Shown here piece after piece: positions 22,601-34,514 of a DNA stretch of 64,000 nucleotides (position 1 is its first letter; the number at the start of each line of letters is the position of its first letter). The DNA comes from Undaria pinnatifida (Eukaryota; Sar; Phaeophyceae; Laminariales; Alariaceae): the NCBI GenBank assembly GCA_012845835.1, contig JABAKD010000023.1, forward strand, positions 6,357,647 through 6,421,646, read 5' to 3'. The notes under the pieces were generated by a model. It made no database searches. It saw nothing but the letters and a program-made list of their open reading frames with translations, and was not told the DNA's origin. Position numbers and translations under genes: made by a program.

Positions 22601-25600
22601 CTGCACGCTTCTGACCACACGCGACCCAACGGAGCCACTCTGCTCGGAGCCCGTATATTCCGCCGAAATCCACCGCCTGGCGATGTTTCCCACGGATTCG
22701 AGGACAGCAGTCATCCCCTCCATCTGGTCAGGTTGGCTTCCTCGAACTCGTCATTAATCTGTCCCCGACACCGCCGACCATATGGAGAAAGCAACCGCCC
22801 TCCTGTTCACGGTCTGGTTAGTTCTCCTTTTGACGAACGTTGGAGCACCTACCGCCCCCTTTTCACGGCTACTCTGGCCCAAACTATACCGCCTACACCA
22901 GGTACCTCCCGGCCAGCATTTCAGTTTACCCACCCGCGTACCCAGGCCAAGAACGACTTTTCCGTCTTTCCCCAATCACAACAAACCCACGGTTAAGCGA
23001 CCCAGCTCCTTACCTACCTCCCCATTAACTGAGTCCATACCACGAACGGCGCTTCAGCTTTCCTCGACGACACAACAACGTACGACCTTCCCAACCACGG
23101 TTCACCGGCGCTTGCGCGCCAAATGCGTCCGTCTACACCGCCTTTCTCATGTCCACCTTGGTTCGCCACGACCACGTTCTATTCCTCAGTGGGTTATAGT
23201 TTTTTCTTGCGTTACGTGTCTTTCCTGTCCAAACATTGACTGATTCTGTTTCCGTTGCCAGTTAGCACCGAACAGTTCCCCCCCACCCAACGGTCGTGAA
23301 TCCTCATCCCTCTCTGAAGACACGTCTGTGACACCAGTACCGTCACCCCCCTTTTTCCTCAACAACCTCTGTAGGTTTACCACATGAACCTATGCAACCC
23401 CTACCCGTCCTTATAGGCACGTCTGTGACGCCACTGTCGCCACCCCCCCTGCCCTAACACTTCTTTAGTTTACCATCTGAACCTGTGGTTTTGTTCCTTC
23501 CCGGTTATGACAAGCCGAGCATCGGCTTGGGTGGGCTCGCTCCCCTGTCGCACCCAACCCAGCACCACAACCCGCCGCGCCCATCTTCGGAGATGGTGTT
23601 GATTTTTTTTTCCGGGCATGCGCGTTTCGAACCGACTATCGATTCGGGTCGGCTCGTTCCCTCTCCTCTACGACCCACCTCTACCATTCCACTGCCCCCC
23701 TGTTTCCGAGATTGGTTTTTTATTCTCGGGCTCTTGAACCTCTCGAGCCTGATACGTAGGGACTTTTTTAGCCAGAAATTGGGCCCTTCCACGGCCTCTC
23801 CGCTGCCCACGTCGAAAGATGTGAGCATCCCATGCCGGGTATCGTTTTGGGTAGGCTAGCTCCCGCTCCCTTTCGACCCACCATCACCATCCACCCCCAT
23901 CCACCGGCGATGCGCAAACCGTGCACCTCTCCTGTTAGGCTTTGTCTTCGGTGTGCTCAAACTTCCCCCTTTCTGTCCCATGCACCACCACGTTTTGCTA
24001 AGAAGAAACTTTCCGCAACCCACAGTTGCGGATCACAAGAAAACACCATCGATCCCTTCTTCGCCCCCAAAACTCCGTCGGGTCTATTTCGACCTATGAC
24101 ATCGCCTCCGGTTTGCTAGCCAGCTCCGAGAAAGGTGCCGTGGGTGCTGGCGCTCCTCCTGGATCGACTTTCAGGCCGTTCTTTGTTCTCCCCAGCGCCC
24201 ACATTTGGCGCATCCAATTTAGGCCCTCCTCATCCTTAGTCGGACCATTTTTTTCCAGAGCCGTCATCGCTACACAGCCGCCGATGGAAACTGCGGACAG
24301 CTCTTCCAACTACGATTTTCCTCGCCAGCACCTGTGCCTACCCTTTCAAGGCCATCGTCACCAGAGCTCTATTGACACCAGAGCTTCGTCGTCACCTGCG
24401 CTTCGCGACCAGAGCTCATCCTGCATGGATATTCGTCGCCATCTGTCGTCACCTGAGCTTCGCGACCAGAGCTCCACCTTGGGCAGAGCTCCACGTTTTA
24501 CCGGAGCTCCACCTCCGTCTTCCGCAGCTGTTGTATTCGATGTCTTTCCCTTTCAAGCCACTAACAATGACAAGGCAACCTTTTTTCATCCACTACGACC
24601 GGCCCCGGCATTGTCGCTACAATCGTCTTTGACCATTTGGGATATTTTTCAAAGACGTCTGCAGCCACCGCGCCGATGAGCCCGCCCCTTTAAACCGTTA
24701 CCAGTGGCAAAACACTCTCTTTCTGGCCATTACAACCAACTCTGGCGTCATCACACCGCCACCGTCGACCACCTAGGATATATACTCTTCCCCGACCCCT
24801 GAAGCCACCGCGCCGGTAGGCCCGCTCCTTCAGTCCGCTACTACCCACCGTCGGCGACACCGCCATCGTCGACTACTCCAGGCCTTCTCTACCGCTTACT
24901 CCAGCAACCACGCCGTCATCCTCGCCGCACACAAAGTTAACGCCACCATCCCCAGAACCGCAGGCATCTCCACAGGTCCACTTTAGAGGAAACCTACAGC
25001 GTCGTCACTTGCGCACCTACATGTACGTTGTGGTGCACGCACATTTCACCGCCGCGTATGCGATCCGACACCTTCTTCAACCAACCGTATTGAGCTACTA
25101 CAGCCTCGTCTTCTTCCGTCACCGAGCTCCTACCGCATCGTCCGCGAACACCCCGCCCTCACTAGCTGGTGCTCGGAGCTCTCCAGCGCGTTTTACTCGA
25201 TCATCATACGTCTCCAGAGCTCCTACAACATCTTCCGCGAACACTACGACGTCACCGTCTCGCGATCGGAGCGCTGCAGGAAAACCTTAGTACGACCACC
25301 AGCTGCGTTTCATCGGTATTTTCTTCAGGCCCTACACCATCCGGTTCCAGGATCATCCTACGGCGTGTCTACTGCACATGTTCGCGGGGCACCACCTACG
25401 GATCGTCGTGTCTACAACGTCACGCGGCAGGAACGTATGCAGCCAGGGTATTATCGGGTGGAGTCGCAATTACCCGCTTGTCTCGTCCCTCCCCCTAACC
25501 ATGCTTCTTGAGTTCCTTCTTGAGTTTCTCCACGGGATTAGTTTTGTGCATATTATTGTTTTTGATTTTCTCTGTAGTGTTTGATTTTGTTGTTCAGTGA

Positions 25601-25980
25601 GTTTCAAGGTGGCTCTTCTTTGCCTTGACTTTTCGAGTTGTCCCACTTTCGACCAGCACGGATGTTTGCATGCTTGTGTCGGTGTACTACCCTGACTTAT
25701 CGAGTTGTCCCACGTTTGACCAGCACGTATGTTTGAGTTTTCTTCAGTGTGCTTCCCTGGCCTTCCAGCCACTGATTTAGCTCGCTCCATTTTCGTAACC
25801 AGGTCAAATGTTTGTGATGGTTCCGTCTCCCTGTTCCTGCCGGTTTAGCCTGCCCCGTTTTCGAAACTTGCCCCAAACCTGCCGTGTTTTCGTTTCCTCT
25901 CGTCAGTTTAGCGTACCCTTTTTTGCAGCCCGCGAAAAAGCTGTGATATTTGTTTTGTTAGTTTTTCCCTTGATTTCTGC

Positions 25981-26340
25981 ACTACGTACGAAATAGGTGC
26001 ATATTTGGGCGTCGTATGTGTCCCCATCCCGCTATGGTATGCCATTGTTGTCTCTTCTTCTGTTTTTTGCACTACGTACGTCATTGGTACCTTTTGCGGC
26101 GTCATATTTGTGTTCTTACCGCGATGGCATATATGTCTTAGCCCTTCCTCAACTCGTTGCACTACGTACATCGTACGTGCTTATTGAGGGGTCTTACTTT
26201 TTTCTCCTACCACTGTGGTAAATGTGCTCTGGCCCTTCCTCTGTTTTCCGCTCTACGCACGCCGTAGGTGCTTGTTGAGGCGTGTTGTCCACCTTGTTCA
26301 CATCATATCGCCCTGCAGAATTCCTCTCTTTTCGCTTGGA
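25981..26340. repeat. 90-bp tandem repeat, four units
   Basis: ACTACGTACG or a close variant sits at 25981, 26071, 26161 and 26251, an exact 90-bp period. Shared blocks are TTGCACTACGTAC, (G/A)GTGC..ATT and TCTTACC.C.(A/C)TGG. Ninety bases is 30 codons. The minus strand reads a hydrophilic repeat with YVVQ once per unit (25908-26171); the plus strand reads a hydrophobic one. Confidence 0.8.
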
Positions 26341-26647
26341 TATCTAAATGCTTTCGCTTATGTTTTCCCCGATTATTCGTCTCTTCGCTTCCAATGGGAA
26401 TGGTGTTAGATTATTGTACGCCACATTTTCAGAGTTTCACGAAATCAACTTTTGCTAGTATTTTCTGGTAGGCTTCTTTACAGTATCAACCCCCGAAGCC
26501 ATGGCAGTTTCGCTTGATCCTGATTAGCCCTGAACTTTGCTTGCACGCTGCGCATGCACCCCGCCAAATTTTTTGGGAGTTGTTCGTCATTTGCCCCCTT
26601 TTCTGTCTGGCTCATGATATCAGCCCGTGTATTCGTAACATTTCTGT

Positions 26648-26746
26648 CTGATCCCTTCTCAGCCATTGTTAAAGCTTCGTCTGATTCCTTCTCAGCCATT
26701 GTAACAGTTTCGTCTGATTCAATCTCAGCCGAGATGCCGTCTGCAC
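26648..26746. repeat. 33-bp tandem repeat, three units
   Basis: CTGAT(C/T)(C/A)(C/A)(T/A)TCTCAGCC recurs at 26648, 26681 and 26714, a period of 33 bp (11 codons). On the minus strand this reads as repeats of the type MAEKESDEALT. Confidence 0.8.
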
Positions 26747-29600
26747 CATGGTCGTGATCTTTCGCAGAATTTCTGGGTCGTCCGTTGTGTCAAGACCCCG
26801 TTTTTACCGCTCTCACGGTATGAGCTTATAATAAATATCGTGTTAGCTTGGTTTTGCTACCTTGGTTTTCCTTCCCCCTGCACTGCGTGCCGGATGGGAA
26901 CGTAGACCCCGTCAACCCTGCAGTGTGTGCATTTTCGTAACGAATTTTCTCCCGACTTTGGCGTTCGTACATTTTCGGAACCTACACCTTCCGCTTTCGC
27001 GTCCACGCAACGGGGATATTACTTGTCTTCTTGATATTTCTGGACACACTGGTATATTTGTGGGTATCGCTGTGCGCAGCTAACGACTAACCGTAAGAGC
27101 CACCTATCTTTCTTGTCCGGGAGGATCCGTTCGTGAACGCCTAGTGCGCGTATTGGCTTTGGACCCTCGTGTCTGAGTAGAATTCTACCTGGTAGGTAGC
27201 AGTATCGTCAGTGTTATCGCCTCGTGGCTCCCCAAAGTGCTCCCTGACAGTCTGAGTACCATTGAAGCCGCAACAACGTTTTAACGTAGTTCTATGTCTT
27301 CTGTCTTCTACGGCGCATTCAAACGATGGGCATTTGTTCGTTTTTCAGATATCTTCATGGTCGCCTTGATCTTGGACTTGTGCCCAAGTTGTTCTATTTT
27401 TCTACAGTACGACGAATGTTCGCCTTTGTGGTTTTGCTCCCGGCTTCTACCGACGATGTAGCCTGCCCACGTTTCGTGCGTACTGACGGACCATGGGGAA
27501 TCCGAACCATGTCGAGGTTTCCCATCGTCCCTTTCCCACCTCGCCTTATGCGATTGGTGAGAACATGGATGCTTTCCGCGTTGTTTCGCTTCGCTTTCCG
27601 CGGGGAATTACCTCATTTTTTGTTGGTGTTGAATTTTTATTGTCCCTTGGCGTACTTCCCTTTTGTTGTGGTGCCTTCTTTGCTTCTTGACGTACTTCTG
27701 TCTACAACTAACTTCACTCCAACGTAGCCCCATCCACGAAGTAGTGCGGCATTCCAGTTACTGCTACCGTCTGTGGTTCCAAATTGTCGACGACTGGCTT
27801 TCCGTTGAGAGCCCTCCAATGGTCCCGCGTTAGCGGCCCCGTGCTGACTCTCCAGCCCATCTGTCGGTTTTCTTTGGCCTCTACTTTGTATGGTCGTACA
27901 TGCTTCCAAGACCCCCTTGCTGTCGGGCTCCGTTCTAGCTTTGTAGTCAGCGGATCTATTCCCCTGGACCACTATATCTTACCTTTTTTTTCTCGGCACC
28001 CCTACCCCCACGGTCCGACGACACTGACGCCCGTCCTGGCTTGCCATCTAACAGGTCTTGTTTCTTTCGACCCCTTCTTCTTGTTTCGATACGGCATACC
28101 TGCCTATAGGGTTTGACGACACCGGTCTTAATCGTGGGTTTACAGCCCGTCCTGACTGTGGAGTCCACAGGCCGTCCCCTCTTGGTCCCCGTTTTTTTCT
28201 TGGCGTGTTTGCGTACTGTCGCATCGGTCCCACGTTTTGACCCCTGTTTGGTTTCGCAGCCCTTTTAGGTTTGGCATGTTGACCCCCTTTTATGTGATGT
28301 TTTCGGCGAAATCGCTTTCTGAGGAATGCCTTCGATGTGTACCTAGTGTTGCTCGTTTTCTCAATGTAGCCTTTCAAGGTCCCTCGCAATGGACCCTCCA
28401 TATTTGTCAGGCTGCATTACGTTGTTATGACACGATTTGCCTACTTCCTGTTCTTGCGTGCATTTTTCTAGGTCACCTTTTCAGGGTTGCTCCACGTTAG
28501 CGACCCCGTGTTCCCGACGTAAACGAGTAGTACCTAGCTGCGGCTTTCTTCATGTTGTCTTCTCTGTTCCCTGCATTCTTTCTGGAGCTAGACACTTTCA
28601 GCGCTACTTCGAGCTGAACGAATATCTTCTTGTTGATCCCATTTTTGGCTTGCTTTGCCATCGTTGAATAGCCCCGCTACGTTTGTTGGCACTGTTTCCG
28701 TTATCAGTTGGACCCTTAAGGTATCATGATGTTGACTCTCTTTCCGGCTTCCGATAGTACTTTCCGTCTTTGTGTCTACGTTTCAGTTTCGTCCTTGTTT
28801 TGAGTATTGCTTTGGCTTGGTTACCTCACCACTTATCGCTTCCCGCTTTCATGGTACTGTACCCCGATAGCTTTAAAGGGTACTCCACTGTTGCCCCCCT
28901 GTTCTGCTTTCCGGCGTATTACACACGCCTCCAGTACCACCATTTTGGTGTTGTCTGTGCCACTGTTTAGGTGTTGACTTCTCTGCGTTTTCGCGATTTG
29001 GTTTGGTTGCCTCGGTTTCCCGTTCTAAAGTTTGACCAAGGGCCTTATGCTGGCCTCCAAAGACCCAAATTACGGCCCCTGTGCTTCTGTCACACCTCAG
29101 CGTACTGGTTCTGTATAGTTTTTCCTTTTAACCAATGTTCCCACGTCAGCCTTCCAGTTCCAACATTTGCGGACCCTGACATGTTTTTTGGCAGTGTTCT
29201 TTGTTTTCTCTTGTTTCGGGCTCTTTCCCCTCTGCCTTCCGACCAATGGCCCTGGCGCTTGCGTACTTCTTCTCGTCTTGGTTGTTTCTCTTTCATCGTC
29301 CGACCGATGACCCCACGTCAGCTGTCCATGTCCAACGTATCGGACCTTGACGTTCTTTTAGGCAGCGCTTCTCGATTTCTCTCTTATCTTCCGGCAAATT
29401 GACCGAGCGCCCGCCCCTTCGGCACTGCGCTTCACGCCGTAAACTCGTCTGGCCTTCACAGCGTGACACGTGTTCCCTTTTTTTCTTCTGACTTTGTCTC
29501 CGCGTCTATACCTTCCTCTTTAGATCCCTTCGCATCATTGCGCTCAGTGGCCGCGCCCTTCGTGTTTTTGTAGGCCGATTGCTACTGGTATACCGTAGGT

Positions 29601-30308
29601 ACATGCGATTTCTCGAGCTCTAGCGGTCATGAGCTCCATCATAGCGATGTATATCTTGCCGTGAGGCATTTAAGCCTCATAATCACGAGGTGTGGGGAAA
29701 TATATAGCCTCATTTTCGTTTGTTTCGAATAGCCGCATCTTCGATCCCCTTTCCAATCTGGATGTCTTGTTGACACCCTTCGATTGCCAGGTGATCTGCA
29801 TTTACGAATACGTATTCAGGGTGGCCTAATTAATGTAATGGAAGGCCCTCCGTAGAAGGATAGTTTGTAGGTTCGACTTGAAACCAGGCCATGGTTGAGG
29901 TGAAACCACGTGACATTAGACGTCACATTCACGTCACGGCTATCGTAGGTGGGCGATAATGTAGGTGACGATGATGGGACAAGCAGGACGCCCCACATCT
30001 CACTACCTGCTCTACCTGCTCTACCCTCCTCGAATACTCGAATGTCTTGTCTTGTTTTCTCTGTATTTTAGAGTTCAATGTGTAGGAAATAATGCATGCC
30101 AGTGGTAAAGCTTTCGAGTCTATCCAGCGAGCCATGAGTAGAGACCAATAAAAACACTGGAACCCTAGAGGAGCACGCTCCCCAACACCGTCAAACCACG
30201 CATCCTCCACTCGGAGAAGCACTAGATACTTATGGTATGTATGCCGTTGTGATGGGTTGTCTGCATGTTCCATGGTATGGGTTTATGGAAGATCGTCTAG
30301 ACGAATAT
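29601..30308. other. Unassigned sequence
   Basis: An open frame of 114 codons at 29929-30273 (-) is unrecognised. The composition returns to balanced at about 29.6 kb. Confidence 0.3.
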
Positions 30309-31420
30309 TGTTGTTGATGTTGTTGTTCTCACATTAACTCGAATAATCAAGTCCGCGGTCACAGGACAGGCTCCAGTCACTCTGGAGCTGAGGAATACCC
30401 CAGGGGAAAAATGAAAAACAAACCAAAGGTGGTACGCGTATATGCTATGAAACTAAAAATAATACACTCCAGCTCTGAGATCGAATATTTTATCGAAACT
30501 CATCTTTGCAAGCTGTGTGTGATACTCCGATCTCGCGTATTACGGTTTTTTTTGTCCTCATTGAGGATATATGGTCGGCGGCTCCCCTTGGAACTACAGC
30601 AGTGTAGCTATCAGGGTCAACAAGGTGATGTTGGTCAGTCTGTGCGCGGGAACTATAGAAATCGTTTACGGGGGCGACAAAATCAGACCGCTGTGAAAGG
30701 AAATGCATCTGTTGATCAAGTGAATCATGTAAGTCGTATAACCGGTGAGGGGAGGGAGCGGTTTTTGAGGACGTGGGGGCATGAGTTTAAACAAGAGGGA
30801 GCGCGGGGGGGGGGGGGGGGGGGGGGGCGATGGGCGGGGCAACTCAAAATGTGCGTGGAAACTATTATCCTTCAAGGGGATAAATCTGACGGTTTCTGAA
30901 AGAATGCACCAGCTTATTATGTACATACTGTCCGTCGTAGAACCAGTGAGGAGAGTGCGGAGTGTTCGAGGGGATGGGTGCTGGGGAGGGGCAGTTTTTC
31001 ACAGCTTCAGGTCGCGTAGATGTAGGGTTTCGCTATACGCGTGATCTTAGGTCTAGGCAATATTGCGGGTGGTGGGGAAGGAGGGTCGTCGAGGTGGGGG
31101 GGGGATGAATTGGAAATGCGGCGTGGATGGCTCTAGAAAGAAGATGAGGTGATTTCAATGTTAGGTGGAGCGTTTGAGAAAGAGGCCGCGGCGAATAAAA
31201 TATATATCACAGCTGACGCAATTCGTGCTTCCGCCAGAACCATACAAAGAGTGAAATCGGGAGTCAGCCTACGATGGGCCAGGTCCATACCTTGCATACC
31301 TCTCACCACTCGCGCCTGGAAAAACTGACGATACTGCTTGCGACCTAAGAAAGACTACCACGTACAGATTACACGTAGTACCTACCACTATGAACATACG
31401 TAGTAGTCTATAAATATAGG
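30309..31420 (-). mobile_element. AAC-tail element, copy split by an AGB insertion
   Basis: Bases 30309-30440 (GTT repeat, CTCACATTAACTCGAATAAT, CCGCGGTCACAGGACAGGC, GGTGGTACGCGTATAT) and 31197-31420 (ATATATCACAGCTGACGCAA, AGTGAAATCGGGAGTCAGC, GCCTGGAAAAACTG, ACCACGTACAG) are the two halves of one element. They are contiguous at 38051-38400. The 0.75-kb AGB copy lies exactly between them. Confidence 0.75.
30441..31196 (-). mobile_element. AGB retroposon, copy 5 (A and G), inserted into an AAC-tail element
   Basis: Module A runs from ATAATACACTCCAGCTCTGA; the G module includes a run of 23 G (30805-30827). It ends at GCGTTTGAGAAAGAGGCCGC. The insertion interrupts GGTACGCGTATAT / ATATATCACAGC. 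Comparison with the uninterrupted text at 38165-38185 gives a duplicated ATATA-type target of about 5-6 bp. This copy therefore has defined ends despite lacking module B. Confidence 0.75.
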
Positions 31421-31440
31421 CTATATTGACATATATTTTT

Positions 31441-31741
31441 TTAATTACACACTTACTTTCACTTTCCAGATTCTGGATAAGCCGTGGTCACAGGTGTCGT
31501 CCGTTCTCCCTCCCGAGTCTTACCTTCAATTTTTATCGCTCACAGGGTTCAGCAGTCCTACTGCTCGTTGATTTTTCATCAAGTATTGCTACCTGACGCT
31601 CTCGCGTTTTCCGTAATTCAATTTGTACACGAGATAAAGTCCCCACGAATATATACTAGTATGCACTCTGGGGGATTCGAACTCACAAAACTGACCTATA
31701 CCAGGCTCGAGGATAATCTGATACGCCACCGGGGCGACCGG
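31441..31741 (-). mobile_element. tRNA-derived SINE, copy 2
   Basis: The minus strand from 31740 reads GGTCGCCCCGGTGGCG. The A-box region is GGTGGCGTATCAGA (31729-31716) and the B-box GAGTTCGAATCCC (31684-31672). The body with CACCTGTGACCACGGCTT matches copy 1, and the element ends GAAAGTAAGTGTGTAATT. The B box is closer to the tRNA consensus than in copy 1. Confidence 0.75.
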
Positions 31742-31759
31742 CTCCTATATAGTCCATAT

Positions 31760-31893
31760 ATATATATATATATATCCTTAATGAGGACACAAAACCCGTA
31801 ATGCGCGCGATCGGAGTATCACACACAGCGTGCGAAGATGAGTTTCGACAAAATCTTCGGTCTCACCGATGGAGAATATTTTAATTTTTATTA
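31760..31893 (+). mobile_element. AGB retroposon, copy 6 (module A only)
   Basis: TATATCCTTAATGAGGACAC, GTAATGCGCGCGATCGGAG, AGATGAGTTTCGACAAAATC, then ATATTTTAATTTTT: the constant 3' end in plus sense. It is truncated at the same internal point where the SINE interrupts copy 2, with the SINE of 31441-31741 just upstream. Confidence 0.7.
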
Positions 31894-31897
31894 TATA

Positions 31898-33446
31898 TTT
31901 CAAGCAAGCGGTTTATCGTTGACATATACTACCTGGCTTGATGTGAAGGAAAGGAATACCACTCAGCGATCATCTACTACACGCTAGGGCATGTTTTCAA
32001 GAGCACCAATAACAAGAATCGGCCAGACATGGACGCGACATCTACAGGACGACAACATCTCCGACGACAGTGGGGAGAAAACAGGGCGTATAATCGTACA
32101 CTAGATACAATGTAAAAACGAAGTACAGAAATATATGTTAACACTGCGGTAAACCACACGACCAACCTATTTCGCAGGGTATTTCATGCCTCCGGCCGTT
32201 TGCATGATCGCCTGACAACCTCTACCAAACGCAGTAGCATATGCCCGAAGAAGTAAAGTCACCCTCGCGTTCAATAGTGGTGACATCGCATGCTCACATC
32301 CCATCGCTTGCTGTATTTGTAAGATGCATCTCTGTCTTAGAATTGGCGACCTCAGAGCCCCACATCGGCACACGGTAAAAAACATGGGCGCAAAACCGCA
32401 CATTTGAAAGAATAATAAGTTGAAAAGGAAGAACAGGCAGATATGTTAAAACTGATGAAAAGCACGCTACCAACCTACTACGTAGCGTATTTCGCACGCG
32501 TACATACCGCCTGCATGATCGCCTCCCTACCTATGCCAAGCGAAGTATGATTATCGAAGTATCGTAATTGAGCGCGTGTACACCGAGCGCTCCTTTCAAA
32601 ACACTGACGATTAGAGTTTCTCCCTTCTCGTGCTCAATGGCGGTGACCTTGCATGACCACATCACCTCGCCTGTCGTATTTGGCAATACGTATCTCGTTC
32701 TTATATTGTTCATAAATTAATGGCAACTACATTGCACCTGTCGATTGACATATGCTATCTTTCGGGTCAATGTACAATAACAATTTATGAAGATTTAACA
32801 CGTTGTTTACTACACCTAAAACATAGGTTGCATACTACTTGTAACACCAAGCCTTCTAGAATAAACATTATCACGCGGGCGATATACTACAATCGTCTTC
32901 GTGCTACAATCGTCAGATTCGTCCCCTTGAAGGGTTTATAGTTCACGCGCAAGTATTGAAATGCCCCACCACTCCCCGATCCCTCTTGTTCATACACTCC
33001 ACCTAAAATCAAAAGCTACCAGAGTAGTAAACACTACCAGCCCGCCGATATCGTCTCATTATCCTTCTAGCCATCCATGCCGTAGCTCCAACTCATCTCC
33101 GCCCCCTTCCCCCTCCCTCGCCCCCCCTTTTGCTCCCCGCTCAGTTCGTTCAAACGCCCTACTTACATTCGAAATCGGCCAGAGTAATGAACACTTCTAC
33201 GCAAGTGATATCACCTCATTATCTTTCATATCATCCATGACGTAGCTTTCATGCATCCCCCCTCCCCCCCTCCAACGCCCCCTCCTTCCCCACACCCCGC
33301 ACGATCGCCTACACCTAGCACCACGCGTATATCAAACCGTTTCATACATGATAAATACGCGCGATCGGAGTATAAGACACAATCTTGCAAAGATGAGTTT
33401 AGACCAAATCCTTGATCTCACAGCTGGAGTGTATTTTAATATTATA
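31898..33446 (+). mobile_element. AGB retroposon, copy 7 (full order B-G-A, sense on plus)
   Basis: Starts with the 5' end shared by three copies (TTTCAAGCAAGCGGTT, TACTACCTGGCTTGATG). It runs through module B (GATCATCTACTACACGCTAG, GACGCGACATCTACAGGACG, GCGGTAAACCACACGACC, GAGCGCGTGTACACCGAGC), a C-rich G module (32925-33340) and about 105 bp of A ending GATCTCACAGCTGGAGTG. It holds no open frame of note, so it is non-autonomous. Confidence 0.75.
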
Positions 33447-34450
33447 TGTGGCATAAACCTCTTGAAAACCCTTTCTCCCCTCCCCCCCTTTATATACATA
33501 TATATATATATATTCTCGGATCTCTCCTGCTCAAACGCCCCACCTAATATCGAAACCCGCCAGAGTAAATACTTCCACGCACTGGATATCACCTCATTAT
33601 CTTTTTAAAGCCATCCATGCCGCTGCTGCAACTCTCACCCACCCCCTCCCGCCCCCAGAGCCCCCTACTTCTACACTTCGTGCACCATCGCCTAGACCTA
33701 GCACCACGCGTATAGCAAACCCCTACATCTGTGTGACCTAAAGCCCTTCTCTCTCCCCTCCCCACCCCCACCCCCCCCCCCCCCCCACCCTCCACCTCCA
33801 CATCCCGTGGCCACACCACCCGCTCGAACACTCCGCCTATTACTCACTGGCTGTACACCTTACAGGATATACATGATGAACTGGTGCAGTATTTCCCAAA
33901 CCGTCACATTCATCCCCTTAAGATGATGTATAGCTTCAACGCACAGATTGACCTGCCCCACCCGCCCCGCACGGCCCCCCATGATACACTGGTGCATTCT
34001 TTCCAAAACGGTCAGATTTATCACCTTAAAGGGTTTATTGTTTCCACGCACAAATTGAGCTGCCCCACCTGTCTTCCCCCCCTTCCCTACCCCCTCCCCC
34101 CACCCACCCCTGTTCGTTTTTGAACAAAACCAGGACCCACGTCCTTGAACGCCGCTTCCTCCCCTCACCAGATATTCGACCTACAGGATCACTTGATAAA
34201 CTGATGCATTTCCTGCCACAGCTGTCAGATCTTGTCCCCCTCAGAAACGGGTTTTATAGTTTCCGCGCGCAGACTGACTAACATCACCCTGTTGACCCTG
34301 ATAGCTACACTGTAGTTGCAAGGGGAGTCGCCGACCTATATCTTTAATGAGGACACACAACTCGTAATGCGCGCGATCGGAGTATCACATACAGCTTGCA
34401 AAGATGAGTTTCGACAAAATATTCGATCTCACAGGTGTAGTGTATTATAA
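33447..34450 (+). mobile_element. AGB retroposon, copy 8 (G and A)
   Basis: Begins near the G/B junction (CATAAACCTCTTGAAAAC). It passes C-rich tracts, repeated (GT)TTCCACGCACAAATTGAG and TGATACACTGGTGCATT text, and ends in a full module A closing with CTCACAGGTGTAGTGTATT. It lies head-to-head with the next copy. Confidence 0.7.
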
Positions 34451-34514
34451 TTTTTGAAATAATATTCGATCTCACAGCTGGATTGTATAAATATTTTATC
34501 AAAAATATTTTCAA

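Larger units (their letters stand above)
19600..29600. other. Pyrimidine-skewed block of degenerate tandem repeats, about 10 kb
   Basis: On the plus strand C+T is clearly in excess: hand counts of three sample lines gave 36/60 (22441), 38/60 (23881) and 43/60 (27661). The left part is C-rich, the part after about 25.4 kb T-rich. Local tandem repeats of many periods occur: CGGCTCGTTCCC-like text at 23533 and 23650 (117 bp), GTCGTCACCTG(C/A)GCTTCGCGACC near 24392 and 24442, GCAGCCACCGCGCC at 24661 and 24801 (140 bp), GAGCTCCTAC at 25124 and 25217 (93 bp), CGAGTTGTCCCAC at 25634 and 25701 (67 bp), and CCACGTCAGC at 29141 and 29313 (172 bp). Many open frames of 60-217 codons exist, none recognisable. 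It could be a decayed repetitive gene on the minus (purine-rich) strand or an old satellite domain. Confidence 0.5.
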
